The notes below the pieces were generated by a model. It was not told the origin of the DNA. It saw only the letters and a program-made list of their open reading frames with translations, and did no database searches. The position numbers and the translations under genes are program-made. A DNA stretch of 64,000 bases. Origin: Oscillospiraceae bacterium (GTDB lineage: Bacteria > Bacillota > Clostridia > Oscillospirales > Oscillospiraceae). Where the stretch lies: NCBI GenBank assembly GCA_030625685.1, contig DAOUQJ010000003.1:124001-188000 (forward strand), given 5' to 3'. Of this stretch, positions 24,642 to 33,610 are shown in pieces. The number at the start of each line of letters is the position of its first letter. Positions within the stretch are counted from its first letter, which is position 1.

Positions 24642-25270
24642 CGATATCAGAACGGTATATCCAAATCACAAAACACTTATGTCAAGATAAAAACCCTTCA
24701 ACCTTTTTGAATATGCTTATGGCAGAAGGTGCATTTTCGTGCTATCCATTTTATATGTTGACTGATATGCAAAAGACACCTCAATCACCCATCTATCATC
24801 CTGAAGGAAACGTTTGGAATCACACATGCCTTGTAGTGGACGAAGCTGCAAAAATGAGAGAGCAAAGTGCAAACCCAATTGTCTTTATGTGGGCTGCTCT
24901 ACTTCATGATATTGGTAAACCAAGTACAACTAAAAAGCGTCGTGGTAAATATACTTCATATGATCATGAAAAAGTTGGTATGCAGTTAACTGTAGAATTC
25001 TTATCCGTACTCACTGAAGACATTGAATTCATTCAACAAGTAAGTCAGCTTGTCCGTTTTCACATGCAACCGTTATTTGTCCTCAAAGATTTACCGTTTG
25101 CAGAACTTGATTATATGGTCAAACAAACAAACGTGGACGAAATTGCATTGTTAGGATTTTGCGACCGGATGGGCAGAGGAAATAGTAACTATGCCAAAGA
25201 AAAATCAAACAAGCAGGCATTTCTGAATAAATGTAATGCACATGAATATAGGCACCAACCAACAATGTAA
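24638..25270 (+). CDS. HD-domain phosphohydrolase
   Basis: The 210-residue protein carries an HDIG-type metal-dependent phosphohydrolase core: His in WNHTCLVVDEA, HD in WAALLHDIGKPSTT, and YDHEKVG followed by VRFHMQP. Similar single-domain proteins hydrolyse nucleotides or cyclic dinucleotides, and the motif order also resembles the HD domain attached to tRNA nucleotidyltransferases; no nucleotidyltransferase domain is present. The N-terminal 45 residues are unassigned. It is coupled to the preceding 36-residue peptide and ended by a terminator. Substrate unknown. Confidence 0.85.
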   Translation: MTISERYIQITKHLCQDKNPSTFLNMLMAEGAFSCYPFYMLTDMQKTPQSPIYHPEGNVWNHTCLVVDEAAKMREQSANPIVFMWAALLHDIGKPSTTKKRRGKYTSYDHEKVGMQLTVEFLSVLTEDIEFIQQVSQLVRFHMQPLFVLKDLPFAELDYMVKQTNVDEIALLGFCDRMGRGNSNYAKEKSNKQAFLNKCNAHEYRHQPTM

Positions 25271-25314
25271 TCTAAGCAAAAATTAATTTCAAGTTATCTA
25301 TATTATACTGATAA

Positions 25315-25351
25315 AAGAAGAACGTTTCAAATTAAGTGAAACGTTCTTCTT
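25315..25351. terminator. Bidirectional terminator between HD gene and small minus-strand gene
   Basis: AAGAAGAACGTTTCA (25315-25329) pairs with TGAAACGTTCTTCTT (25337-25351), with T runs on both sides. It serves the plus-strand HD gene and the converging minus-strand gene ending at 25356. Confidence 0.85.
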
Positions 25352-25355
25352 TTCT

Positions 25356-25523
25356 TCAGTGTTTTGGTGGTACTGATTGAATCTTTGAATACGCTTCTAG
25401 CTCTTCATCATCTGTGGGGATAGATGGGGTGATTCCTGTCATACCTGTGGCTGAGGCTACTGAATTCAAATCATAAACCTTATCAAATACTTCTTGCCTA
25501 AACTTATTTTTATATTCACTCAT
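25356..25523 (-). CDS. Small hypothetical protein, 55 residues
   Basis: The track ORF begins at 25622, but AAAGGA before ATG 25523 marks the likely start, giving MSEYKNKFRQEVFDKVYDLN and onward. The acidic C-terminal half (TGITPSIPTDDEELEAY) resembles short uncharacterised clostridial proteins with a TG-x-TP-x-P-x-(D/E) pattern, known to me only loosely. No signal or membrane segment. It stands alone with a shared terminator. Function unknown. Confidence 0.6.
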   Translation of the reverse strand: MSEYKNKFRQEVFDKVYDLNSVASATGMTGITPSIPTDDEELEAYSKIQSVPPKH

Positions 25524-25677
25524 AATTAAATTCCTTTCATACATATGAACAACATTAGTATGCACCAAATCAAATGAAATATGAGACAATTCGAATATTA
25601 AGATTTTTAATTCCTTTTCCATGGAAACTTATAACACAAATGATTTTTCTGTATCCTAAGTATAGTCAAATAAAGAA

Positions 25678-25718
25678 AAAAGTAAGAGATGCCCCATGTA
25701 GAGCACCCCCTTACTTTT
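25678..25718 (-). terminator. Terminator after the LysM-CAP gene
   Basis: AAAAGTAAG (25678-25686) pairs with CTTACTTTT (25710-25718), enclosing a second G+C-rich stem (GATGCCCC/GAGCACCCC region on the complement). A T-rich run follows on the minus strand. Confidence 0.7.
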
Positions 25719-25731
25719 AATTTAACAGTCT

Positions 25732-26352
25732 TTAGTTTCTAATAAACATTTGTGTCCAATATAATGTGCCATTCGCACTTTTTGCGACACCAACACCAAT
25801 TTGGTTAAACTTTGCACTCAAAATGTTTTCACGATGTCCAGTAGAATTCATCCATGCATCCATAACTTCCTTTGGAGTGCGCTGTCCATACGCTATATTT
25901 TCACCAGCAGCAGTGTAACGTATGCCAAAGTCTTGCATCATTTTAAACGGCGATCCATACGTTGGAGATGTGTGTGAAAAATAGTTTTTATCTATCATAT
26001 CTTGAGATTTATATCGAGCAACTCGAGCAAGTTCCCAATTTGATTGAAGAGGATTTAGTCCATATCGTGCTCTTTCCTCATTGACCAAATCAACAACCTG
26101 TTGCTCAATACTCTTTACTTCATCTTTATTTGGTACGCTTATTTTATCTCCAGGATAAATGAGTGAAGGATTTTTAATGTGCGGATTTGCACTAATAATT
26201 TCACTCAACCCAACTTCATACTTCACAGCAATTTTCCACATGCTATCTCCACGTACAACTACATGTGTATCATTCGCCGCAAGCACTTGCATTGGCGCAC
26301 AAACAATTGTTAAAACAAAAACGATTCCAATTAATTTCTTTAGTAATTTCAT
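25732..26352 (-). CDS. Secreted LysM-CAP domain protein
   Basis: A 206-residue exported protein with signal peptide (1-25, cleaved near VLAAN), a LysM peptidoglycan-binding repeat (about 28-74, HVVVRGDSMWKIAVKYEVGL) and a CAP/SCP domain (about 84-206). CAP landmarks are VNEERARYGLNPL, FSHTSPTYGSPF, AGENIAYG and TGHRENIL. This YkwD/SafA-like layout is common in Clostridia and Bacilli, sometimes in spore coats or cell walls. The function of bacterial CAP domains is poorly known. The ATG follows AAGGAGG. Confidence 0.9.
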   Translation of the reverse strand: MKLLKKLIGIVFVLTIVCAPMQVLAANDTHVVVRGDSMWKIAVKYEVGLSEIISANPHIKNPSLIYPGDKISVPNKDEVKSIEQQVVDLVNEERARYGLNPLQSNWELARVARYKSQDMIDKNYFSHTSPTYGSPFKMMQDFGIRYTAAGENIAYGQRTPKEVMDAWMNSTGHRENILSAKFNQIGVGVAKSANGTLYWTQMFIRN

Positions 26353-26368
26353 GATTATCCTCCTTACA

Positions 26369-26388
26369 GTAAGCTAGAGTCAGCTTAC
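26369..26388. promoter_or_regulatory. Hairpin in the 5' leader of the LysM-CAP gene
   Basis: GTAAGCT (26369-26375) and AGCTTAC (26382-26388) form a perfect 7-bp stem with a 6-nt loop just upstream of the RBS. It could be an operator or an mRNA stability element. Confidence 0.35.
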
Positions 26389-26525
26389 CATAAATCACAA
26401 AACAATTCTAAAGTTAAATATTGTGAAATTTCCGAATTTGTAGAAATATCCACTGATATTTTATAAATATTAACTATAATACCTTATATTTATTTCAAAA
26501 TTCATTACACATACTGAGAAAACAA

Positions 26526-27845
26526 TCAATTCAAAAAGTCTTTCAATCTTTTGGAACGACTTGGGTGGCGCAGTTTTCTCAAAGCTTTTGCTTCAATTTG
26601 ACGAATACGTTCTCTGGTTACATTAAACTCTTTTCCAACTTCTTCTAGTGTACGTGTACGACCATCTTCAATCCCAAAACGCAGTTTAAGTACACGCTCT
26701 TCTCTTGGTGTTAAAGTACTCAAAACTTCCACCAATTGTTCTTTGAGCAATGTAAAGGAGGCAGCTTCAGAAGGTTCAGAAGCTTCTTCGTCTGGAATGA
26801 AATCACCTAGGTGTGAATCTTCTTCTTCACCAATCGGAGTTTCTAAGCTCACGGGCTCTTGCGCAATTTTAAGAATTTCGCGCACTTTGTCTACAGGCAT
26901 ACCCATCTCTTCTGATATTTCTTCAGGAGATGGATCATGTCCCAATTCTTGTAACAGCTGTCTTGATACACGAATAACTTTATTGATGGTTTCAACCATA
27001 TGCACTGGAATACGAATCGTTCTTGCTTGGTCTGCAATCGCTCTTGTAATTGCTTGACGAATCCACCATGTTGCATAGGTAGAAAACTTATACCCTTTGT
27101 TGTAATCAAATTTTTCAACTGCTTTAATAAGCCCTAGATTTCCTTCTTGAATTAAATCCAAAAACAGCATACCACGTCCTACATAACGCTTTGCGATAGA
27201 AACCACCAAGCGCAAGTTAGATTCTGCTAGACGTTGTTTTGCTAAATGTCCTTTTCGAACCATTCTTTTTAGTTCTATTTCTTCTTGTGTACGTTCAGAA
27301 TGATCGTCATTTTGTTCTCTTATTTCATTGAGCTCATCGAGTTTGATTTTTGCTTCTGCTCCAAATTCCATCGCTTTCGCAAGTAAAATTTCTTCGTCAG
27401 ATGTAAGCAAATTGACTTTACCAATCTCTTTTAAGTACATGCGGACTGGATCATCAATACCAAATGAATCAACCAAAGTTTTAGGATCAATGATTTCCTC
27501 TTCAGGAAGTTCTTCTAACTCCTCTGCAGGAGGGTCTATCGTTTCATTCAGATCAGGAAGATATGCATCCGTCGTAGTCTCTATTCCTAGATTTTCTAGC
27601 GCGTCATAGATTTTATCCATATGCTCTGACTCAAGGTCCATTTCTTCTAAAACATCCATTAATTCAGATGCACTCAAGTTACCCTTTTTTTGTCCTTTTT
27701 CAATCAGATCGCCTAGCTTCTCAACCCCTTGAACTGCTGGGATTATTTTAATAATTTCTTCTCTACCACGCAACGTTACTTGCTCTGTCTCTTGCTTTGT
27801 GCCTTCTTCTAGTAAAACTTCATCTTTTGTTTTATTCTCGTCCAT
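26526..27845 (-). CDS. rpoD: Primary sigma factor RpoD (sigma-A)
   Basis: The housekeeping sigma factor. Region 1.2 starts near [11 protein letters not shown], region 2 contains [20 protein letters not shown] and [17 protein letters not shown], region 3 follows, and region 4 ends with [20 protein letters not shown]. The N-terminal segment (about 130 residues) is acidic, as in region 1.1. The track start at 27860 overlaps dnaG; ATG 27845 has GGGAG upstream and lies 2 bp after the dnaG stop, giving 439 residues. It is the last gene of dgt-dnaG-rpoD. Confidence 0.96.
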   Translation of the reverse strand: MDENKTKDEVLLEEGTKQETEQVTLRGREEIIKIIPAVQGVEKLGDLIEKGQKKGNLSASELMDVLEEMDLESEHMDKIYDALENLGIETTTDAYLPDLNETIDPPAEELEELPEEEIIDPKTLVDSFGIDDPVRMYLKEIGKVNLLTSDEEILLAKAMEFGAEAKIKLDELNEIREQNDDHSERTQEEIELKRMVRKGHLAKQRLAESNLRLVVSIAKRYVGRGMLFLDLIQEGNLGLIKAVEKFDYNKGYKFSTYATWWIRQAITRAIADQARTIRIPVHMVETINKVIRVSRQLLQELGHDPSPEEISEEMGMPVDKVREILKIAQEPVSLETPIGEEEDSHLGDFIPDEEASEPSEAASFTLLKEQLVEVLSTLTPREERVLKLRFGIEDGRTRTLEEVGKEFNVTRERIRQIEAKALRKLRHPSRSKRLKDFLN

Positions 27846-27847
27846 GT

Positions 27848-29599
27848 TCACATCTCCCATGATTTTTTCTTTTGGTAGTTTTCTCGTGCGCGCAAGAGTA
27901 TATCATCATCACTCAATCCACCGCTTGCGATATATTCTGATTCTATAATAGATATATATTCTTTCAACGTTTCACTGCTACGTTTGAGACTTTCGGGTTT
28001 ATTTAAAACCGACACTAGGTGCGACATTTCCTCAGAAGATAACATTGACGTAAGTGAATCGAAACTCAACTTTCTTCCATCTTTATTTTGCTGACAAAAT
28101 TCTTCAAACACTTTTCCTAAAAAAGGAGAACTAAATGATTGGCTTTTCATGTGGTCAACATTTTGAAAAAGAGAGTTATCTAACATCAACAGGCGAATGA
28201 CGCCTTCTTCAGCCAAAGCAGACCTGACATTTTCATACCGCAATTGTCTCGACTTTGGTTGAGCATCTTGAGTTGGCACAGCTATTTTTCGCTGTTGTTT
28301 TTTCTTAATCTTTGATATATTGATTTTATAAGCCCGATTGACATCCTGCATCACTGCATCTTTTGCAATATCAGTGATCATGGAAATTCGCCCTGCATAT
28401 ACTTCACGTTCCATTGCACTTGGCAACGTGGCAATCATTTGTGATGTTTCTTTGGCAAATTCAATCTTTTGCATGGGTTCTGCTAAATCATATTTTCTTT
28501 GAATGTGTGCAATCTGATAATCAATATGATTTTCAGAATCATTGAGCAGTTTTTCAAATCGCTCTTTTCCAAATTTTTTGATGAATTCGTCTGGATCTTT
28601 GGCGCCCTGCATTTGAAGTACTTTTACCTTAAGACCAGCTTTTTCAAGAAAGCTTATTGCTCTATTTGCAGCGGCAACTCCAGCATCATCTGAGTCAAAG
28701 GCTAGTATTACTTCTTTGGTATATTTAGATAGCAGTGTGGCATGTTTAGCTGTAAAAGCAGTTCCTAAACTTGCGACGGCACCATCAAATCCCGCTTGGT
28801 GCAGAGCTATCGTATCCATGTATCCTTCTGTCAAGATTAGTTTATCCATTTTACTTTGTTTTGCAAAATTGAGTGCGTATACATGTTGACTTTTGTTAAA
28901 TAGAATGGAATCAGGTGAATTGAGATACTTTGGCATAGAATCATCTAAAACACGTCCACCAAAGCCAATCACATCACCCCGCACATCAATGATCGGAAAC
29001 ATCACTCGATTTCGAAATCGATCATAAATTCGTCCATTTTGAGCACTGGTTGCTAGACCAGCATCCAAAAGTTCCATTTTGCTGTACCCCAACTTGATCA
29101 TGGCTTGCAACAAATGATCCCATCCGTCTTGTGCAAACCCTAGTCCAAATCGTGTTATGGTGGCTTTTGTGATTTTTCTATTTTGTAAATATGTCAAAGC
29201 TACTTGTCCACCATAGTCATATAGTGACATATAAAAAAATCGAGCAGCTTCCTTATTCAGAGCCAATAATCTTTGCTTTTTTTTAATAAAGGAATCATCC
29301 GCATTATTCTCTGGTATCGTTACACCAACTTTTTTAGCCAATACATGTATAGCGTCAATAAACGGGATTTGTTCGACTTCCATAATAAAAGAAATTACTC
29401 CGCCACCTTTCCCGCACCCAAAACAATGGTACATTTGCCGATCCGGCACAACATGAAACGACGGTGTATTCTCACCATGAAATGGACATAGGCCCCAATA
29501 ACTATTTCCTTTTTGATTGAGAGACAAATAATCGGAAATGATATCAACAATATCACACCTTGCAATAATTTCATCAATAACTTGTGGTGCAATTGCCAA
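27848..29599 (-). CDS. dnaG: DNA primase
   Basis: The 583-residue primase makes RNA primers for replication. It shows the zinc ribbon C-x2-H-x17-C-x2-C (Cys38, His41, Cys59, Cys62), the RNA-polymerase domain, Toprim motifs [11 protein letters not shown] and AFDSDDAG, and a C-terminal helicase-binding region with the usual low conservation. It starts 21 bp after dgt and ends directly before rpoD, an order typical of Firmicutes. Confidence 0.97.
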   Translation of the reverse strand: MAIAPQVIDEIIARCDIVDIISDYLSLNQKGNSYWGLCPFHGENTPSFHVVPDRQMYHCFGCGKGGGVISFIMEVEQIPFIDAIHVLAKKVGVTIPENNADDSFIKKKQRLLALNKEAARFFYMSLYDYGGQVALTYLQNRKITKATITRFGLGFAQDGWDHLLQAMIKLGYSKMELLDAGLATSAQNGRIYDRFRNRVMFPIIDVRGDVIGFGGRVLDDSMPKYLNSPDSILFNKSQHVYALNFAKQSKMDKLILTEGYMDTIALHQAGFDGAVASLGTAFTAKHATLLSKYTKEVILAFDSDDAGVAAANRAISFLEKAGLKVKVLQMQGAKDPDEFIKKFGKERFEKLLNDSENHIDYQIAHIQRKYDLAEPMQKIEFAKETSQMIATLPSAMEREVYAGRISMITDIAKDAVMQDVNRAYKINISKIKKKQQRKIAVPTQDAQPKSRQLRYENVRSALAEEGVIRLLMLDNSLFQNVDHMKSQSFSSPFLGKVFEEFCQQNKDGRKLSFDSLTSMLSSEEMSHLVSVLNKPESLKRSSETLKEYISIIESEYIASGGLSDDDILLRARENYQKKKSWEM

Positions 29600-29620
29600 T
29601 ATTCTCTCCTCCTTATGCTA

Positions 29621-30625
29621 TTACTTCACACCCCAAGACTCTGGGATAAACAATTTGCTATATACTTGTACCGCATAATTATCAGTCATGCCACTGATAT
29701 AATCGCAAATTGCTCTATTAGTGCCTTCTTCCTTGCGAATATATTGAAAATCCTCTGGCATTTCATCGGGATGCTCTTGATAATACTGAAAGATCATTTC
29801 AATCATACGCTGTGCTTTGGATTCTTCTCCTTTGGCAATCGGGCTTCGATACACGTTTTCAAACATAAATTCACGAAGCTCCAACATCATATTACCAATC
29901 TTCTCAGATTGTTTTATTCTATCCTCACCTTGGCTGTTTTCTATGATATCCACAACTAAAGTGTTGATTCGCTGACCATGTGTAAAGCCCAAACACTGAG
30001 ATATATTGATGGGTATATCTGTAGGGTAAATAATTTTCCCCCTAAGTGCATCATCAATATCATGATTAATATAGGCAACTCTATCCGAAATCTTTACTAT
30101 TTGCCCTTCTAGTGTATAAGGATCTTGTTCCCCAGTGTGACAGAAGATCCCATTTCTCACTTCATGGGTGACGTTTAATCCTTCACCATTGTTCTCCAAC
30201 CGATCTACTACACGAAGAGACTGCCAATTGTGATGAAAACCCTCTGGCATAATTTCATCTAACACTCGTTCGCCTGCGTGTCCAAATGGTGTGTGACCCA
30301 AATCATGACCCATCGCTATCGCTTCGGTTAAATCAACATTAAGATTGAGGGCGGCTGCAATGGTTTTTGCAATACGACTGACCTCTAATGTATGTGTCAT
30401 TCTTGTGCGATAGTGATCGCCTTCAGGCTTAAGAAAAACTTGCGTTTTGTGCATTAATCTTCTAAATGTTTTTGAATGCACGATGCGATCAATATCTCTC
30501 TCGAAACTTGTTCTAACTTTGCATTCACTAATCGGGTTTAATCGACCTTTTGAATTTACAGCGCAACACGCAAATGTAGAAAGATTAGCCAGTTCCATCT
30601 TTTCTTTTCTTTCCCTTATTGTCAC
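29621..30625 (-). CDS. dgt: Deoxyguanosinetriphosphate triphosphohydrolase-like protein
   Basis: The GTG at 30625 with AAAGGA upstream (VTIRERKEKMELANLS) fits the usual N-terminus of the family better than the TTG of the track, giving 334 residues. HD motifs are clear: RLMHKTQVF, RTRMTHTLEVS, GHDLGHTPFGHAGE and ISDRVAYINHDIDDA. The family removes triphosphate from dNTPs and helps balance nucleotide pools; the type found before dnaG in Firmicutes is usually called dGTPase-like. First gene of the dgt-dnaG-rpoD cluster. Confidence 0.93.
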   Translation of the reverse strand: MTIRERKEKMELANLSTFACCAVNSKGRLNPISECKVRTSFERDIDRIVHSKTFRRLMHKTQVFLKPEGDHYRTRMTHTLEVSRIAKTIAAALNLNVDLTEAIAMGHDLGHTPFGHAGERVLDEIMPEGFHHNWQSLRVVDRLENNGEGLNVTHEVRNGIFCHTGEQDPYTLEGQIVKISDRVAYINHDIDDALRGKIIYPTDIPINISQCLGFTHGQRINTLVVDIIENSQGEDRIKQSEKIGNMMLELREFMFENVYRSPIAKGEESKAQRMIEMIFQYYQEHPDEMPEDFQYIRKEEGTNRAICDYISGMTDNYAVQVYSKLFIPESWGVK

Positions 30626-30729
30626 AATATCTGAATCCTTTCTACAACAATCCAAAGTAATCCAAATGATTTTTGCCTATAAAGTCATATACGCTATAAA
30701 ATACGAAAAACCCTTTATTTTTTTCAAAT

Positions 30730-31365
30730 TTATTTATTTTTTCTTGGAACAGCTCGAAATTGCGTTCCAAGTTTATCAATTTGTGCAGTGGCTGCAGTCA
30801 TCTCAGTGAGATTCTTTCGAAATATATCTAACTTATTTTCCGAAAACAAGGCTTCCATTCTCACATCGGCCCCATACTCCATATCAACAATCAAACCTTC
30901 TTGTGCTTCTATTTCAAGTTTTAATTTTTCAAACTGTGCATAAGAACAGCGAACAGCTACATGAAGGAGTTCTTGTACAATAGAAATTCCACTTGCATCT
31001 AAAGCAAGTTTTGCCCCACGCGTATAAGCCCGTAAAAGACCACCAGCACCCAATAAAATCCCACCAAAATATCGAGTCACAACACAGCATACATTTTCAA
31101 CTCCCTCACGCTTCAATACTTCAAGCATGGGTTGTCCTGCTGTTCCTTGTGGCTCTCCATCATCAGAATATCGCACAATTCCACCATCATGCAAAATATA
31201 ACACCAACAATTATGTCGTGCATCATGATGTTTTCGTTTGATTTCATCCACAAAAGCTTTCGCTTCTACTTCAGTTTCGACTGGCTTTATATATCCAATA
31301 AAACGAGAACGTTTTTCTGTGAATTCTTCATGCGCACTATCTGTTGGCATTAAATAATCATTCAT
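30730..31365 (-). CDS. yigZ: YigZ/IMPACT-family protein
   Basis: The start ATG 31365 follows GGAGG and overlaps the hflX stop by 8 bp, so 211 residues. The Impact N-terminal domain (about 1-125) shows KRSRFIGYIKPV, HHDARHNCWCYIL, DDGEPQGTAGQPML and TRYFGGILLGAGGL; an EF-G-fold-like C-terminal domain (about 135-205) follows. The family is conserved, and its exact activity is unsettled (nucleic acid binding or translation-linked). Translationally coupled to hflX. Confidence 0.93.
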   Translation of the reverse strand: MNDYLMPTDSAHEEFTEKRSRFIGYIKPVETEVEAKAFVDEIKRKHHDARHNCWCYILHDGGIVRYSDDGEPQGTAGQPMLEVLKREGVENVCCVVTRYFGGILLGAGGLLRAYTRGAKLALDASGISIVQELLHVAVRCSYAQFEKLKLEIEAQEGLIVDMEYGADVRMEALFSENKLDIFRKNLTEMTAATAQIDKLGTQFRAVPRKNK

Positions 31366-32665
31366 CCAAAAACGCCTCCGTTTTTTCAGATTGATTACTC
31401 TGATATTGTTCAACTTGTCGCATAATTTTTTCAGTGCAAATAACTTCTACTTCAATCATTTCAGCATAGTCAACTTTGTTAACTTTTGCTTCTCGATAGA
31501 GCATATCTAAAACACCGCCTTGATCATATGGTATTTTTAAAAATACACTATGATATCCGGTATCTAAATAGTCACCGATTCGTAATACCAGTTTATCAAT
31601 ACCCTCTCCTGTTTTGGCAGAAATACGAACAGTATTATCACCGATTGGAAGAATATCATCTGATATAATATCAGCTTTGTTATACACATCAATTCGTGGT
31701 GTTTCATGAGCACCCAACTCTGAAATGAGTTTTTCTACAATTTCCATGTGCTCTCGCCACTCACCACTAGAAGCATCAATGACATGCAAGAGTAAATCAG
31801 CATACTTTAGCTCTTCTAAGGTAGCTTTGAAAGCATCCACAAGATGATGCGGTAATTTTCTTATAAACCCTACGGTATCGGAAATGAGCACCACACAAGT
31901 ATCTGAAATCTCAAGGGTTCTTGTTGTTGTATCTAGCGTATCAAACAATCGATTGTTAGCTGGAATATCTGACCCCGTGAGCTGATTGAGGAGCGTAGAT
32001 TTTCCTGCGTTGGTATACCCTACAATTGCCACCACAGGCAATTCATTTTTGATTCTTTTTTGGCGCTGAACAGAACGAACTCTTCGCACTTCTTCGATTT
32101 CTTCTTTCAGTTTCGAAATTTTGCGTCTGATGTGCCTTCTATCCGTTTCCAATTGGGTTTCCCCTGGGCCACGGGTTCCAATGGGCGCTTTACCACCTGA
32201 TGCAGTTTGTCTTACAAGGTGTCCCCACATACCAGTAAGTCTTGGGAGTAGATACTGAAATTGTGCCAATTCAACTTGCAATCGTCCTTCTCGAGTTTTT
32301 GCTCGCTGCGCAAAAATATCAAGTATTAAACCTGAGCGGTCCATTACTTGCACACCAATTTCTTTCGTTAAAACCCGCATTTGTGATGGAGACAGCTCAT
32401 TGTCAAAGATTACAAGATCAGCTTCTTCAGCTTCACAAAGCATTTTCACTTCCTCTACTTTGCCCTCGCCAATGAAAGTGCGTGCATCTGGTGCATGTCT
32501 ATTTTGCAAGACAGTTGCAACGCAAGTACCTCCAGCCGTTTCTAATAAGGCTTGGAGTTCTTCTAAACTTTCTTCACTTGCGCTCCATTCTTCCCTATAA
32601 TTATTAGCGTTGAGACCAACCAAGACAGCTTGGTTGATCTCTTTTCTTTCTTTTTTATCAATCAT
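31358..32665 (-). CDS. hflX: GTPase HflX
   Basis: This 435-residue GTPase binds the 50S subunit and splits stalled ribosomes in species studied. The N-terminal HflX domain has GGTCVATVLQNRHAPDARTFIGEGKVEE, a coiled-coil segment with GPGETQLETDRRHIR follows, then the G domain with G1 GYTNAGKST, G3 SDTVGFIRKLP and G4 NKAD. A short C-terminal domain ends about residue 430. It is followed by overlapping yigZ. Confidence 0.96.
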   Translation of the reverse strand: MIDKKERKEINQAVLVGLNANNYREEWSASEESLEELQALLETAGGTCVATVLQNRHAPDARTFIGEGKVEEVKMLCEAEEADLVIFDNELSPSQMRVLTKEIGVQVMDRSGLILDIFAQRAKTREGRLQVELAQFQYLLPRLTGMWGHLVRQTASGGKAPIGTRGPGETQLETDRRHIRRKISKLKEEIEEVRRVRSVQRQKRIKNELPVVAIVGYTNAGKSTLLNQLTGSDIPANNRLFDTLDTTTRTLEISDTCVVLISDTVGFIRKLPHHLVDAFKATLEELKYADLLLHVIDASSGEWREHMEIVEKLISELGAHETPRIDVYNKADIISDDILPIGDNTVRISAKTGEGIDKLVLRIGDYLDTGYHSVFLKIPYDQGGVLDMLYREAKVNKVDYAEMIEVEVICTEKIMRQVEQYQSNQSEKTEAFLDE

Positions 32666-32693
32666 AGTAACTCCTTTATCGAAGTCAAATAAC

Positions 32694-33194
32694 TTATTTT
32701 ACAAATGCTTTTGTAATTTCACCGATATATATACGATGATAATCTTGCTTTGCATAAAAATCATGAATAGTAGGATCGACAAAACCTTCTGGATTTATAT
32801 CTTGGAAATATAACTTTTTGCACACCAAAACCAGTTCGGCTTCTTCAAATGCTGGTGCATGTTCGTCAATCATGCAAGTTGTCAAACCATCTACATTCAT
32901 TTTATCTATATCACGACCACTTTTACTACCAAAAAGTTTAAGCTGGTCTCTATATTCTTCTCCGAAAAAAGAAAGTGTAAATTCATCTTTATTTTCAATA
33001 AACTCATAGGTATAGCGCTGAGGTCTTACATAAATTGTGGCTACTGGTTTGTGAAATAAAACACCCAAACCACCCCAACTTGCTGTCATAGAGTTATATT
33101 TTTCTTCTTCCCCAGCTGAAATTAACATCCACTGATCTCCAATGAGAGAAAACACATTCTGATCGAGTTCTTTCGGATTCACTTGTTTAAACAT
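32694..33194 (-). CDS. Flavin reductase-like FMN-binding protein
   Basis: The ATG at 33194 (M15 of the track ORF) has GGAGGT seven bases upstream, giving 166 residues. Sequence features NSMTASWGGLGVLFHKP and YVRPQRYTYEFIEN match the flavin reductase-like split-barrel family that binds FMN and reduces flavin with NAD(P)H. A single gene 28 bp upstream of hflX. No monooxygenase partner is next to it, so the physiological electron acceptor is not apparent. Confidence 0.85.
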   Translation of the reverse strand: MFKQVNPKELDQNVFSLIGDQWMLISAGEEEKYNSMTASWGGLGVLFHKPVATIYVRPQRYTYEFIENKDEFTLSFFGEEYRDQLKLFGSKSGRDIDKMNVDGLTTCMIDEHAPAFEEAELVLVCKKLYFQDINPEGFVDPTIHDFYAKQDYHRIYIGEITKAFVK

Positions 33195-33260
33195 AACCAT
33201 ACCTCCAAAATTTAAGTCTATTCTATCATATGCCATTCAACAAAAAATAAAACAAGTAAA

Positions 33261-33287
33261 AAACCCGTGCCACATTGACACGGGTTT
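33261..33287 (-). terminator. Terminator after rpmE
   Basis: AAACCCGTG (33261-33269) pairs with CACGGGTTT (33279-33287). The minus-strand side continues into a T-rich run, 14 bp beyond the rpmE stop. Confidence 0.8.
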
Positions 33288-33300
33288 ACACTTACAATCA

Positions 33301-33504
33301 TTAAGCGTCCATACCAAACTTCTTGTTGAAGCGGCTGACACGTCCGCCAGTATCCACCATCTTCTGCTTACCGGTGAAGAAGGGGTGACACTTAGAACAA
33401 ACCTCTACTCTAATGTCCTTACGTGTTGATCTTGTTTCAATCACATTACCACAAGTACATCTGATTGTTGTTGGTTCATAATTTGGATGAATACCGTCCT
33501 TCAT
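33301..33504 (-). CDS. rpmE: 50S ribosomal protein L31, zinc type
   Basis: 67 residues, standard length. The zinc ligands Cys16, Cys18, Cys36 and Cys39 are present (CTCG and VCSKCH), so this is the C+ form. The start is preceded by AGAGGTG, with a consensus-like promoter further upstream and a terminator behind. L31 sits on the 50S central protuberance. Single gene. Confidence 0.97.
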   Translation of the reverse strand: MKDGIHPNYEPTTIRCTCGNVIETRSTRKDIRVEVCSKCHPFFTGKQKMVDTGGRVSRFNKKFGMDA

Positions 33505-33574
33505 GCGTGCTCACCTCTTTTCAGTATACAGGATTTGTTTACATAATATTTCATATCTAGTAAACGCTCCTAGT

Positions 33575-33603
33575 ATAATACCATTTAATTTCAGTAATTG
33601 CAA
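33575..33603 (-). promoter_or_regulatory. Sigma-A promoter of rpmE
   Basis: The minus strand reads TTGCAA (33603-33598), 17 bp, TATTAT (33580-33575), about 70 bp before the rpmE start codon. Confidence 0.6.
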
Positions 33604-33610
33604 CTCTTTT

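Noticed and set aside
26384-26525. Intrinsic terminator expected after rpoD
   Set aside because: No G+C-rich hairpin with T run is visible downstream of the rpoD stop; the only hairpin (26369-26388) lies at the start of the next gene.
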